Origin: Viridibacillus soli
Lineage (GTDB): Bacteria; Bacillota; Bacilli; Bacillales_A; Planococcaceae
NCBI RefSeq assembly: GCF_016612995.1
Contig: NZ_JAEOAH010000005.1
Coordinates: 1 to 64,000, forward strand
Direction: 5' to 3'
DNA length: 64,000 bases
Below the pieces are notes generated by a model. It was given only the letters and a program-made list of their open reading frames with translations. It had not been told where the DNA came from and ran no database searches. How positions within the stretch are numbered: position 1 is the stretch's first letter; every line of letters starts with the position of its first letter. The translations under genes and the position numbers were made by a program. Below, piece after piece: positions 45,896-54,914 of this stretch.

Positions 45896-47797
45896 TTACA
45901 TAACTCGCTTAAACATTTTCTCAATTTCATACGTTTTGAAATGGACGATCACAGGTCTACCATGTGGGCATGTGAACGGGTTGGCCATCTGTTTTAAATC
46001 ATGTAGTAATACTTCCATTTGCTGCTGATCTAAGTAGTGATTTGCTTTAATGGAACGTTTACAACTCATCATAATAGCCGCTTCCTCGCGTAATTTTCTA
46101 ACATCCGTTCTTCGTTCGCGTAGCACTTGTTCAATAAGTTCCTCAATAATCTCATCTTCAAAATCTTTCGGAAACCAAGCAGGGTGCTCTCTAACAACAA
46201 ATGAGTTCGTGCCAAATTCCTCCAGCAAGACACCGACATCTATTAAACAATCTACATTTTCTCGTAACACGAGTGCTTCGTCAGCTGAGTAGTGAAATGT
46301 TAACGGGAATAATAATGATTGTCGCTCATTTGGATTTACATCTCCAACCTTATCTTTGAAAAATTCATATTTAATACGTTCTTGTGCAGCATGCTGATCA
46401 ACGAGATAAAAGCCATCCTCACTTTGCGCTACTATATACGTACCATGAATTTGACCGACGATTTCAAGCTCTGGAAATGGCTCTTCTTTAGACAATTGTT
46501 CGTTTTCCTCTTCATATGGAATCATACGCTGTACATCTGTGCTATTTTGTTGCACAGGTAGTTCAGAATTCTCCGAGTTACCCGTATGACTTATTTGTTC
46601 CCATGTTTCTTCTTTTACAACACCTATATTTGATGTCGAATTTAAAACATCTTGCGGGAACGGCCTTGAAAAGGTAGTTGAATCCTGTTCTTGCTTCGGT
46701 TTTTCATTGAACAGTGGCATGCTCGTATTGTTGTAATTCATCGTTTTCCAGAAGTTGATTTGTTCTCCTGTTTGCGGTACTTTTTTCTTTTTTTCTGCAA
46801 TTTCTGGCGCTTGCATCGATTGACGAATCACTTTATGCAATGTCTTTTCAATTAAGTCCATTAAATCTGCTTCTTTGCTTAACCGAATTTGCTGTTTTGA
46901 AGGGTGAACATTCACGTCTGTTAAAAACGGATCACCTTCAATATTAATGACCGAAATCGGAAAGCGACCGATTGGCAAAAATGTATGGTAGGAATCGATA
47001 ATCGCCTTTTGCACAGTGTAATGGCGTACCCAACGTCCATTGACGAAAATAGACATATAATTTTTTGATGCACGTGTTATTTCAGGAACAGTCGCAAAGC
47101 CTGAAATTTTATAATCGGCTGATTCACCTTCAAACGGCACCATCTTTTTCGCATTGGCGACACCGTAAATAGCCGCTAACACTTGACGTAAATCACCGCG
47201 ACCATTTGTTTCCAACAATGTATGGTCATGGTGTCGCAATTTGAACGCGATATCAGGATTACAAAGTGCCAATCTATTGATCAAATCAATCGTGTGACCT
47301 AGTTCAGTTTGTATCGTTTTCATATACTTTAAACGTGCTGGTGTGTTGTAAAAAAGTTGTGATACTTTCATATCCGTCCCTTTGCGCAATGCTGCAGGCT
47401 TTTTGTCTATGACATGACCACCTTCAAGCTGCACTTCAGTACCCTTTTCACCATCCGATGTCACGAGTGAAATTTTGGATACTGAAGCAATACTAGCTAA
47501 TGCCTCACCGCGGAAACCGAGCGTGCGGATACGGAATAAATCATGCTCGTTATCAATTTTACTGGTGGCATGGCGCTGGAATGATTTCAATGCATCCCCT
47601 TCGTCCATTCCACTACCATTATCGATTACTTGAATCGATGTTAACCCAGCTTCTTCTAATGTCACTTCAATTGAGGTGCTTCCTGCATCAATGGCATTTT
47701 CAACTAGTTCTTTCACAACGGATGAAGGGCGCTCAACTACTTCACCTGCCGCAATTTTATTGGACAAAAATTCATCCATAATATGAATATGACCCAT
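45896..47797 (-). CDS. mutL: DNA mismatch repair endonuclease MutL
   Basis: A 633-residue GHKL ATPase. The N-terminal domain has IAAGEVVERPSSVVKELVEN, DNGSGM, and the TLGFRGEALASIASV motif. The C-terminal domain carries the endonuclease motif DQHAAQERIKYE (DQHA-x2-E-x4-E), so this MutL nicks the new strand itself, as expected where MutH is absent. The ATG at 47797 follows AGGAGG; an upstream GTG is in frame. The gene begins 12 bases after mutS. Confidence 0.96.
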   Translation of the reverse strand: MGHIHIMDEFLSNKIAAGEVVERPSSVVKELVENAIDAGSTSIEVTLEEAGLTSIQVIDNGSGMDEGDALKSFQRHATSKIDNEHDLFRIRTLGFRGEALASIASVSKISLVTSDGEKGTEVQLEGGHVIDKKPAALRKGTDMKVSQLFYNTPARLKYMKTIQTELGHTIDLINRLALCNPDIAFKLRHHDHTLLETNGRGDLRQVLAAIYGVANAKKMVPFEGESADYKISGFATVPEITRASKNYMSIFVNGRWVRHYTVQKAIIDSYHTFLPIGRFPISVINIEGDPFLTDVNVHPSKQQIRLSKEADLMDLIEKTLHKVIRQSMQAPEIAEKKKKVPQTGEQINFWKTMNYNNTSMPLFNEKPKQEQDSTTFSRPFPQDVLNSTSNIGVVKEETWEQISHTGNSENSELPVQQNSTDVQRMIPYEEENEQLSKEEPFPELEIVGQIHGTYIVAQSEDGFYLVDQHAAQERIKYEFFKDKVGDVNPNERQSLLFPLTFHYSADEALVLRENVDCLIDVGVLLEEFGTNSFVVREHPAWFPKDFEDEIIEELIEQVLRERRTDVRKLREEAAIMMSCKRSIKANHYLDQQQMEVLLHDLKQMANPFTCPHGRPVIVHFKTYEIEKMFKRVM

Positions 47798-47809
47798 TTT
47801 TTGCACCTC

Positions 47810-50416
47810 CTATTTTTTTAGTAAAGATTGTTGCAATGCGTAAACAAGCTGCAGTGCATCCATTGGCGTAGTGCCGGATACATTTAATGCACGAAGCTGC
47901 TCTAGCGCGTCTTGTTCTATTTCTGAAACAGCTGATTTTACAACTTTCCCAGGTTTCTCTTCAGCAAATAACGATAATTGAGCAGGCTCCTCTTTGATGC
48001 TTGGAGCTTGTTCTACTTTTGTAACGGTTGCTGCTGAAACTTCATCTGTTGCTTCAAATTGTTCAAGTAATATACGAGCTCTTGCAATAATATCAGCTGG
48101 TAGCTCTGCTAATTCAGCAACGTGGATACCATAACTTTTATCTGCTGGCCCTTTTTTCACTTTGTGTAAAAAGACTACCTTACCATCTTGCTCCGTTGCC
48201 GAAACATGGACGTTTTGCAAGCGATCTAATGCATTCTCCAAATCTGTTAATTCATGATAATGGGTAGAGAATAACGTATTCGCACCGATTTTATTATGAA
48301 TATACTCCATCATGGATTGAGCTAATGCCATACCGTCATAAGTTGAGGTACCACGTCCTATTTCATCAAAGAGCAACAAACTTTTCGCTGTAGCGTTTGT
48401 AATGGCATGTTGAGATTCCAACATTTCCACCATAAATGTACTTTGTCCAGCGGCTAAATCATCCGCTGCTCCAATACGCGTGAAAATTTGGTCAGTAATC
48501 GGTAGTTCTGCTTCATTTGCAGGGACGTAACAGCCTATTTGTGCAAGAATTGTAATAAGTGCTACTTGGCGCATATACGTACTTTTACCCGACATATTTG
48601 GTCCTGTAATAAGCATCATATTGCGCTCATCAGTCAGAATGCAATCATTAGGAACATACAATTGCTTATTCATCATTTTCTCAACGACTGGGTGACGACC
48701 ATTAACGATTTTCAGTGAACGTCCTTCATGGAATACCGGTTTTGTGAAGCGATACTTTTCCGTTACTGTCGCAAAGCTCACGTAGACATCTAATTCACTA
48801 ACTGCTGAAGCAAGTGCTTGTAATCGCGGAATATAATGCTTTAATTCTTCACGAATTTGTGTAAATAACGTATATTCAAGCGCTAAGCTTTCTTCTTCTG
48901 CATTTAAAATAATCGCTTCTTTTTCTTTCAGCTCATCTGTAATATAACGCTCAGCATTAGCAAGTGTTTGCTTTCGTTCATAACGCTCTAAATCCGCTAA
49001 ATGTATATATGATTTCGTAATCTCAATATAGTAGCCGAACACGCGATTATAGCCAATTTTTAAATTCTTAATACCTGTTTTTTCACGTTCTTGCTGTTCA
49101 AGTGCAGCAATCCAATCTTTACCGTTACGGGAGGCGTAACGGAGCTCGTCTAATTTTTCGTCGTAGCCACCTCTGATGACATCGCCTTCTTTAATCGAAA
49201 TGGGGGGATGATCCGTAATCGCATGACTTAAATAGCTTTCCACATCACTACATAAATCAAGTGCTTTCCCTAAGTTTTGTAGGTTTACTTTTGAAGAGGA
49301 TTGCAACTGCTCTTGAATAACAGGAACTTGGCGTAGTGATTCTCTCAATTGGGCTAAATCACGGCCTCCTACATTACCGAATGCAACGCGTCCTGCTAAG
49401 CGTTCTAAGTCATACACTTGTTTAAATAATTCCTGTAATTCTGCTCGAATGAAATACTCTTCAAGTAAATCCGTAACGATGCTTAAGCGATTTTCAATAT
49501 GCTGACGGTTTGCTAATGGTTGGTGTAGCCATTGTTTTAATTTTCGACCACCCATTGCTGTAACGGTCTCATCCAGTAACCATAAAAGCGTTCCTTTTTG
49601 ATCACCACCACGCAGTGATTGAATCAATTCTAAATTACGTTTTGAATTGGTATCAATATTTAAATAATTTTTTGTTTCATTGTATTGGAATGGTTGAATA
49701 TGCGATAGCGAGCGCATTTGCGTACGTTCGATATAGTAAAGTAACTTGCGTCCCGCACCGTGTAAATTACTCGGTGCTGCTACTAAATACTGTGCACTTC
49801 TTACTTCATCCATAGCCTCTTCTTCTATTGATAGGACAATTGATAATGTTTCAGCCTGTTCTGTCAATTCGTCAAATAATTGTTCTGACACGACTAATTC
49901 GCGAATATCATATGCTTGTAGTTGCTGTAACAATAATTTACCGTCACCTTCTACATATGTAGCCGTTGCTTCTCCAGTTGATAAATCTAAATAACTAAAA
50001 GCATATTCTGATGTATTTATTTGCACAGCAGCTGCGATAAAATGATTTGTTTTACCGTCTAGCCCTTTCCCTTCCATGATCGTCCCTGGTGTGATGAGCT
50101 GTACGACCTCTCGTTTAACGACACCTTTTGCTTGTTTGACATCTTCTGTTTGTTCACAAACTGCTACTTTATAGCCTTTTTGAACAAGTGTTTCGATATA
50201 GTTTTTAGCAGCGTGATGTGGTACACCGCACATCGGAATGCGTTCTTTCATCCCTGCATCTCTGCTAGTTAATGTGATTTCTAAAATTTGAGATGCATTT
50301 ACGGCATCGTCAAAGAACATTTCATAAAAATCTCCTAAACGGAAAAATAAAAAAGCGTCTTTATAGTCTGCTTTCACTTGTAAATATTGTTGAATCATGG
50401 GTGTATATGTTGTCAT
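47810..50416 (-). CDS. mutS: DNA mismatch recognition protein MutS
   Basis: An 868-residue mismatch-recognition ATPase. The N-terminal mismatch-binding domain has the FYEMF motif (Phe contacting the mispair). The ATPase domain carries Walker A GPNMSGKSTYMRQ, Walker B LLFDEIGRGTSTYDG and FSTHYHEL. The C-terminal beta-clamp-binding and tetramerisation tail is present. It forms an operon with mutL. Confidence 0.97.
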   Translation of the reverse strand: MTTYTPMIQQYLQVKADYKDAFLFFRLGDFYEMFFDDAVNASQILEITLTSRDAGMKERIPMCGVPHHAAKNYIETLVQKGYKVAVCEQTEDVKQAKGVVKREVVQLITPGTIMEGKGLDGKTNHFIAAAVQINTSEYAFSYLDLSTGEATATYVEGDGKLLLQQLQAYDIRELVVSEQLFDELTEQAETLSIVLSIEEEAMDEVRSAQYLVAAPSNLHGAGRKLLYYIERTQMRSLSHIQPFQYNETKNYLNIDTNSKRNLELIQSLRGGDQKGTLLWLLDETVTAMGGRKLKQWLHQPLANRQHIENRLSIVTDLLEEYFIRAELQELFKQVYDLERLAGRVAFGNVGGRDLAQLRESLRQVPVIQEQLQSSSKVNLQNLGKALDLCSDVESYLSHAITDHPPISIKEGDVIRGGYDEKLDELRYASRNGKDWIAALEQQEREKTGIKNLKIGYNRVFGYYIEITKSYIHLADLERYERKQTLANAERYITDELKEKEAIILNAEEESLALEYTLFTQIREELKHYIPRLQALASAVSELDVYVSFATVTEKYRFTKPVFHEGRSLKIVNGRHPVVEKMMNKQLYVPNDCILTDERNMMLITGPNMSGKSTYMRQVALITILAQIGCYVPANEAELPITDQIFTRIGAADDLAAGQSTFMVEMLESQHAITNATAKSLLLFDEIGRGTSTYDGMALAQSMMEYIHNKIGANTLFSTHYHELTDLENALDRLQNVHVSATEQDGKVVFLHKVKKGPADKSYGIHVAELAELPADIIARARILLEQFEATDEVSAATVTKVEQAPSIKEEPAQLSLFAEEKPGKVVKSAVSEIEQDALEQLRALNVSGTTPMDALQLVYALQQSLLKK

Positions 50417-50508
50417 GTCATTACCTCTCTTGTATACCTAAATCTTATTTCTATTATAACAAAATCCGTTACGAAAAGCGTTTCATACCTTTTTATCTTT
50501 GTACACAA

Positions 50509-50536
50509 AAAATAAGCCGGAGTCGCTTCCGGCTTT
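50509..50536 (-). terminator. Terminator of cotE
   Basis: AAGCCGGAAG/CTCCGGCTT-type stem followed by AUUUUUU on the minus strand, ten bases after the stop. Confidence 0.85.
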
Positions 50537-50544
50537 AATGATCC

Positions 50545-51135
50545 TTAGTGAAAGGATGACGATTCAAATGGCGGACCTGATGATGAGCTAGATGATGATG
50601 AACTAGATGACGATGAAGAGGAAGAGGATGAACTAGACGATGATGAACTAGATGAGCTTTCATCTAAGTCCCACTCCTCTTCAAATTCTAATGGATGTAC
50701 ACTAATGCACACTTTTGTCTCTCCGACTACTTCCGCAAGCAATTCTCGTTCTATTGTAACTTGGAACTGCTCCCCACAAGGTGTAATAATAGCTTCTATG
50801 CAGTTTGGTTGCTGTAAAACCTTCACATGGACATCCTCTTTACCTGTCGTATCCGTATCTCTGTATTTAAGCTTGATACGATCTTTGTACAGTACAGTTT
50901 CTGAGAACACTGCCGTTTTTGAATGATTATGATAAGCGTACCAAACATTGACATCAAATTTGCCAGTTACTTCAACAAAATTGCCATGCTTTTTCGCTTG
51001 ATACGTATGATTGATCACCCAGCACCCTAAAATACTCGATGGTTTATTGGGTGGTCTTAAAAGCTCACACACTTCTACTCGTTTTTTTCCCTTAGCGACG
51101 ACCGCCTTTGTGACAATTTGACGCAACTGTTTCAG
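50545..51135 (-). CDS. cotE: Outer spore coat morphogenetic protein CotE, serine-tract variant
   Basis: A 196-residue homologue of CotE, which assembles the outer coat around the forespore. The core is well kept: LRQIVTKAVVAKGKK at the start, NKPSSILGCWVINH, KVLQQPNCIEAIITP and ERELLAEVVGETKVC. The C-terminus, acidic in B. subtilis CotE, here is EEEWDLDE, then 27 serines in a row in mixed codons, then GPPFESSSFH. The apparent start is CTG at 51135, seven bases after a perfect AAAGGAGG; the only in-frame ATG (51162) lies upstream of that site. Both oddities should be checked. It is next to mutS and ricA as in B. subtilis. Confidence 0.9.
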   Translation of the reverse strand: MKQLRQIVTKAVVAKGKKRVEVCELLRPPNKPSSILGCWVINHTYQAKKHGNFVEVTGKFDVNVWYAYHNHSKTAVFSETVLYKDRIKLKYRDTDTTGKEDVHVKVLQQPNCIEAIITPCGEQFQVTIERELLAEVVGETKVCISVHPLEFEEEWDLDESSSSSSSSSSSSSSSSSSSSSSSSSSSGPPFESSSFH

Positions 51136-51213
51136 CGCAATTCCTCCTTTGCTTCCGTTCATTTCATCTTATGCGGCATTAGCCTATTGGGTGATTAGAT
51201 TAGTCTTTTTAAA

Positions 51214-51262
51214 TAAAAAAACTACTGAACAGCCTTTTTCATTTCAGCTAAACAGTAGTCTC
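51214..51262 (-). terminator. Hairpin, possible relic terminator
   Basis: ACTACTG/CAGTAGT-type arms around a long loop, followed by U7 on the minus strand. It lies downstream of the broken gene at 51266. Confidence 0.5.
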
Positions 51263-51265
51263 TTA

Positions 51266-51680
51266 TTATTCTGTTACTTTAAAGGCTAGACGGGTAGCGG
51301 GCATTGCTGAACCTGGATGATCCGTATTATAAATCAATTGAGGAATTAACGTCATATCTGTTGATAATTCCTTTTGTTTATAAATACTCGGATATAAATC
51401 AAAAATGATACCCTTTACCTCCAGTAAATAACCCGATTAAACGTTATTGCCTTAAAAAGTAGGCCTTATCAAACTCTGTCCAGCCTCGACCTCTAATCGT
51501 TACATTAATCTTCGTATCAACTGGATCGAATTTTTCAAAAGAGCTCAACGATCGATGGAAGTATACTTAGATATTGCTGCCCATCCACTTTGCCACCAAT
51601 TTTCTAATCAATACGATGAGGAATACCACCTAAATCATCAAGCACTTTAGAATCCTAATCAAGTTTCTTTTTCTTTTAAA
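51266..51680 (-). pseudogene. Frameshifted remnant of an unknown protein gene
   Basis: Three minus-strand segments look like former coding sequence but sit in different frames with stops between them: KVLDDLGGIPHRID-stop-KIGGKVDGQQYLS, then SSFEKFDPVDTKINVTIRGR with GWTEFDKAYFLRQ, and last VKGIIFDLYPSIYKQKELST with MTLIPQLIYNTDHPG and a TAA at 51266. At least two frameshifts and one nonsense codon are needed. I do not recognise the family. It fills the gap between ricA and cotE, where B. subtilis has nothing. Confidence 0.5.
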
Positions 51681-51743
51681 ATGCTCCGCCTCTTTTGAAA
51701 TGCGTTTATTTATTTCACGAAAAAAGAAACAGTTTATTCTATA

Positions 51744-51786
51744 AAAAAACCTTTTAAAGATACTAGATCTTTAAAAGGTTTTTGGG
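51744..51786 (-). terminator. Terminator of ricA
   Basis: AAAAACCTTTTAAAGAT/ATCTTTAAAAGGTTTTTTT-type stem on the minus strand, just after the ricA stop. Confidence 0.85.
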
Positions 51787-51796
51787 ATTTATAAGA

Positions 51797-52231
51797 TTAA
51801 GAACAGCTACCTGGTTTTGAGTTTTCTACTTTTGATCCTGTTTCGCCACGTAACACATCGCCACCTGTTGACTCAACGATTTCATCTGTAACGCTGTTAG
51901 CGATTGTATTTGATACTAATTGTAATAGATCATTTACATCACCTTGAGATTGTTTGAATTCTTCTACGATTGGTAAAGAATCGATTTCTTCTTCGATTTT
52001 CGCAATTTTATCTTCAATTAGTTTAAGTGCCTTTTCTTTACCGTAATGTTGGAAGTTTACTGCTTGTTTTTGTAAACTTTTTAAACTAGCGATTTTTTCG
52101 CGTACCATTTGGTTTTCGTTAATTTGCGCTTCTGCACGTTTGAAGAAATCAACTTCTTCTGTGTTTGCTACCATATGTGCGACTTCCATTGCTTTTGCGA
52201 TGATTTGATCTTTTGTATACATTTCCGCCAT
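51797..52231 (-). CDS. ricA: RicA (YmcA), RicAFT complex subunit
   Basis: A 144-residue helical protein of the YlbF/YmcA family. With RicF and RicT it forms a complex needed for RNase Y-dependent mRNA maturation and for competence, biofilm and sporulation. The helical core has KRAEAQINENQMVREKIASL and QKQAVNFQHYGKEKALKLIE. One cysteine lies at the C-terminus (GSCS). The ATG overlaps the miaB stop (TAATG), so translation is coupled. RNase Y is encoded about 6 kb away in the same window. Confidence 0.92.
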   Translation of the reverse strand: MAEMYTKDQIIAKAMEVAHMVANTEEVDFFKRAEAQINENQMVREKIASLKSLQKQAVNFQHYGKEKALKLIEDKIAKIEEEIDSLPIVEEFKQSQGDVNDLLQLVSNTIANSVTDEIVESTGGDVLRGETGSKVENSKPGSCS

Positions 52232-53778
52232 TATATTTCCACCTCTTGACCCGTTAAGACTTCGATAAAGTCCCCTTGAAGTGACCATGTTTTTGCTTCG
52301 GTAACTTGTACCTTCACAATTTGACCGATAACTTCTTTAGGTGCTACAAAGTTTACGAGTTTATTTTTTCTAGTATAACCTGCTAGTACATTCGGGTTAC
52401 GTTTACTTTCCCCTTCGACTAACACTTCTACGATTTGACCGTCATATTGCTTAATAGCTTCACCACAAAGTTGGTTCACCACATCATTTAGCCGTTGTAG
52501 TCGCTCTTTTTTCACTTCCATTGGCACATTATCCTGCATTTTAGCTGCAGGTGTACCTTCACGTGGTGAATAAATGTACGTAAATGCCATTTCAAAGCCT
52601 ACTTCTTTATATAATGATAGCGTTTCTTCAAATTGCTCGTCCGTTTCATTCGGGAAACCAACGATTATATCTGTTGTTAACGCTACATCTGGAATAGCTT
52701 TTCTAATTTTGCGAACGAGCTCCAAATAGCTTTCACGCGTATATTTACGCGCCATGATTTTCAACATATCACTTGAACCTGATTGTACTGGTAAATGAAT
52801 ATGCTCAACCAAATTCCCTTTTTTTGCTAATACTTCGATTAAGTGATCGTCGAAGTCGCGTGGATGACTTGTTGTAAAACGAATGCGGGGAATATCAATT
52901 GTTCGCAACTCATTCATTAATTCTCCAAGGCCATATGTGAGGTCTTCAAAATCTCTTCCGTAAGCGTTTACGTTTTGACCGAGTAATGTCACTTCTTTAT
53001 AGCCCTGTGCTGCTAATTGGCGCACCTCTTGAATAATATCATCTGGGCGTCGACTACGTTCTTTGCCGCGTGTATAAGGTACGATACAGTATGTACAGAA
53101 TTTATCACAGCCGTACATAATATTAACCCAAGCTTTCGTATTACCTTTACGGACTTTCGGAAGGTTCTCAATAACGTCACCTTCTTTAGACCACACTTCA
53201 ATAACCATTTCTTTTGACATATACGCTTCGTTTAGAATATCAGGTATACGATGAATATTATGCGTCCCGAAAATCATATCAACTTGGTCATATGTTTTCA
53301 AGATTTTCTTCACAACTGCTTCTTCTTGCGACATACAGCCACAAACCCCGATCAATAAATCTGGATTTTTTTGTTTTAACGGTTTAAAGTGACCAAGTTC
53401 ACCAAATACTTTGTTCTCCGCATTTTCACGGATTGCGCAAGTATTCATTAAGATGATATTCGCATCTTCTACGCTATCTGTCGCTTCATAACCAAGTTGT
53501 AGGAAAATCCCAGCCATTACTTCTGTATCGTGTTCATTCATTTGGCAACCGTACGTACGAATGTAGAATTTACGACCATGTCCCATACCCATGTATTTCT
53601 CATCAATAGCGAAGTCTTTATGGTACTGAACTTCTTCTTTACCACGTTTCTTTGCATCTTTTAAAGATGGCGCTGTATAAACAGATTGAAAATATTTACT
53701 ATAGTCCTTCTCGGATTTTTTGTCCGATGTATCTGGTTGTTTCACTTGTTGACTAGCTAGTCGCTGTTCTTCGTTCAT
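52231..53778 (-). CDS. miaB: tRNA-2-methylthio-N6-dimethylallyladenosine synthase MiaB
   Basis: A 515-residue radical-SAM methylthiotransferase that converts i6A37 to ms2i6A37 in tRNA. The N-terminal cluster domain has [22 protein letters not shown] and GVCGCMSQ; the radical-SAM motif is [21 protein letters not shown] domain (about 445-510) closes the protein. The ATG at 53778 follows AAGGAG; an N-terminal extension to 53931 has no ribosome binding site and is rejected. It acts after MiaA, encoded at 42.4-43.3 kb. Confidence 0.96.
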   Translation of the reverse strand: MNEEQRLASQQVKQPDTSDKKSEKDYSKYFQSVYTAPSLKDAKKRGKEEVQYHKDFAIDEKYMGMGHGRKFYIRTYGCQMNEHDTEVMAGIFLQLGYEATDSVEDANIILMNTCAIRENAENKVFGELGHFKPLKQKNPDLLIGVCGCMSQEEAVVKKILKTYDQVDMIFGTHNIHRIPDILNEAYMSKEMVIEVWSKEGDVIENLPKVRKGNTKAWVNIMYGCDKFCTYCIVPYTRGKERSRRPDDIIQEVRQLAAQGYKEVTLLGQNVNAYGRDFEDLTYGLGELMNELRTIDIPRIRFTTSHPRDFDDHLIEVLAKKGNLVEHIHLPVQSGSSDMLKIMARKYTRESYLELVRKIRKAIPDVALTTDIIVGFPNETDEQFEETLSLYKEVGFEMAFTYIYSPREGTPAAKMQDNVPMEVKKERLQRLNDVVNQLCGEAIKQYDGQIVEVLVEGESKRNPNVLAGYTRKNKLVNFVAPKEVIGQIVKVQVTEAKTWSLQGDFIEVLTGQEVEI

Positions 53779-53989
53779 CAGTAAACTCCTTCCACTCGTA
53801 TTCGCACACTCGAATACCCATTTTCTTATTATACTGAATGGAGTGTGGTTCCTACAAGAAAAGAACGTTAATTGTCGGTGTTTCGACATATAGCTAGGTT
53901 TGGCGAGTTGGGGGATTTTGGCGCTACTCACTTACTTTCGCACAACTCAACTAGCATTAGCCCTTCCATTCCCTCCCCAAAACACCATT

Positions 53990-54034
53990 AAAAAAAGCTA
54001 AACCTCTAGCCGACAAGCGACTAGAGGTTTAACT
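53990..54034 (-). terminator. Terminator of the korAB operon
   Basis: TTAAACCTCTAG/CTAGAGGTTTA stem with a CG-rich loop and U7 on the minus strand. Confidence 0.9.
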
Positions 54035-54047
54035 TCTAAATAATTTA

Positions 54048-54914
54048 TTACATAAACTCTTTCATTAGCTCTTGGAGATCATTTTCCTCAATCATCATAT
54101 CTTGCTGATTAAGGGGTTCTTCGTGATAACCTTTGACTAAATCTTGGTATGATTGTGCTTCTTTGTCTTGATAAATGATACCTGTTACAAGACCGTCATG
54201 CTCCATTACTGTTGCCATAGCTTGGGCACGGTTTGATGAGTCGTAGCCTTCTAAGCTTGATAATTTTGTAATATTTTCTTTGAACCAGTCATATGTGTTG
54301 ACTTTATTATAAGTTACACATGGGCTAAATACGTTAATGAATGAGAAGCCTTTGTGATTCATACCTGCTTCGATAATTGCAGTTAGCTCTTTTAAATCTG
54401 TTGAGAAACTTTGTGCTACGAATGTTGCTCCTGCAGATATTGCAACTTCTAATGGCTTTAGTGAAGGCTCTATTGCGCCACCTGGTGTTGACTTCGTTAT
54501 GAAGCCAGCAGCTGAGCGTGGTGATGTTTGGCCTTTTGTTAAGCCATAGATTTGGTTATCCATGACAATGTAAGTGATATCAACGTTTCGACGAATTGAA
54601 TGGATTGTGTGACCCATACCGATTGCGAAGCCGTCACCATCACCACCTGATGCAATTACTTTTAAATTACGGTTAGCCATTTTCAAGCCTTGTGCGATTG
54701 GTAATGCACGACCGTGAATACCATGTAAACCATATGAATTAATATAACCTGAGATACGACCTGAACAGCCGATTCCTGAAATAACAGCTAGTTCATGTGG
54801 CACTATTTCAAGATTTGCTGCAGCACGTTGGATTGCAGCTTGCACTGAAAAGTCACCACATCCAGGACACCAGTTAGGTTTAACATTATTCCGGAAATCC
54901 TTAAATGTTACCAT
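54048..54914 (-). CDS. 2-oxoacid:ferredoxin oxidoreductase, beta subunit
   Basis: A 288-residue thiamine-diphosphate-binding subunit of a 2-oxoglutarate/2-oxoacid:ferredoxin oxidoreductase (KorB type). It begins NVKPNWCPGCGDFSVQAA and has the TPP motif SGGDGDGFAIGMGHTIHS; the usual CPGCGD and a later Cys (SGIGCSGRISGY) fit a cluster site. The alpha subunit overlaps it by 14 bases upstream. It makes acyl-CoA and reduced ferredoxin from a 2-oxoacid. The substrate (2-oxoglutarate more likely than pyruvate) is inferred from family, not shown. korAB next to miaB is common in Bacillus cereus-like genomes. Confidence 0.9.
   Translation of the reverse strand: MVTFKDFRNNVKPNWCPGCGDFSVQAAIQRAAANLEIVPHELAVISGIGCSGRISGYINSYGLHGIHGRALPIAQGLKMANRNLKVIASGGDGDGFAIGMGHTIHSIRRNVDITYIVMDNQIYGLTKGQTSPRSAAGFITKSTPGGAIEPSLKPLEVAISAGATFVAQSFSTDLKELTAIIEAGMNHKGFSFINVFSPCVTYNKVNTYDWFKENITKLSSLEGYDSSNRAQAMATVMEHDGLVTGIIYQDKEAQSYQDLVKGYHEEPLNQQDMMIEENDLQELMKEFM

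Noticed and set aside
50569-50660. The trinucleotide-like tract in cotE as a CRISPR or microsatellite
   Set aside because: There are no spacer-repeat units, and the codon mix keeps serine throughout in the cotE frame, so it is part of the gene.
53779-53931. N-terminal extension of MiaB
   Set aside because: No ribosome binding site before the first codons and no homology in the extension; AAGGAG precedes the ATG at 53778.
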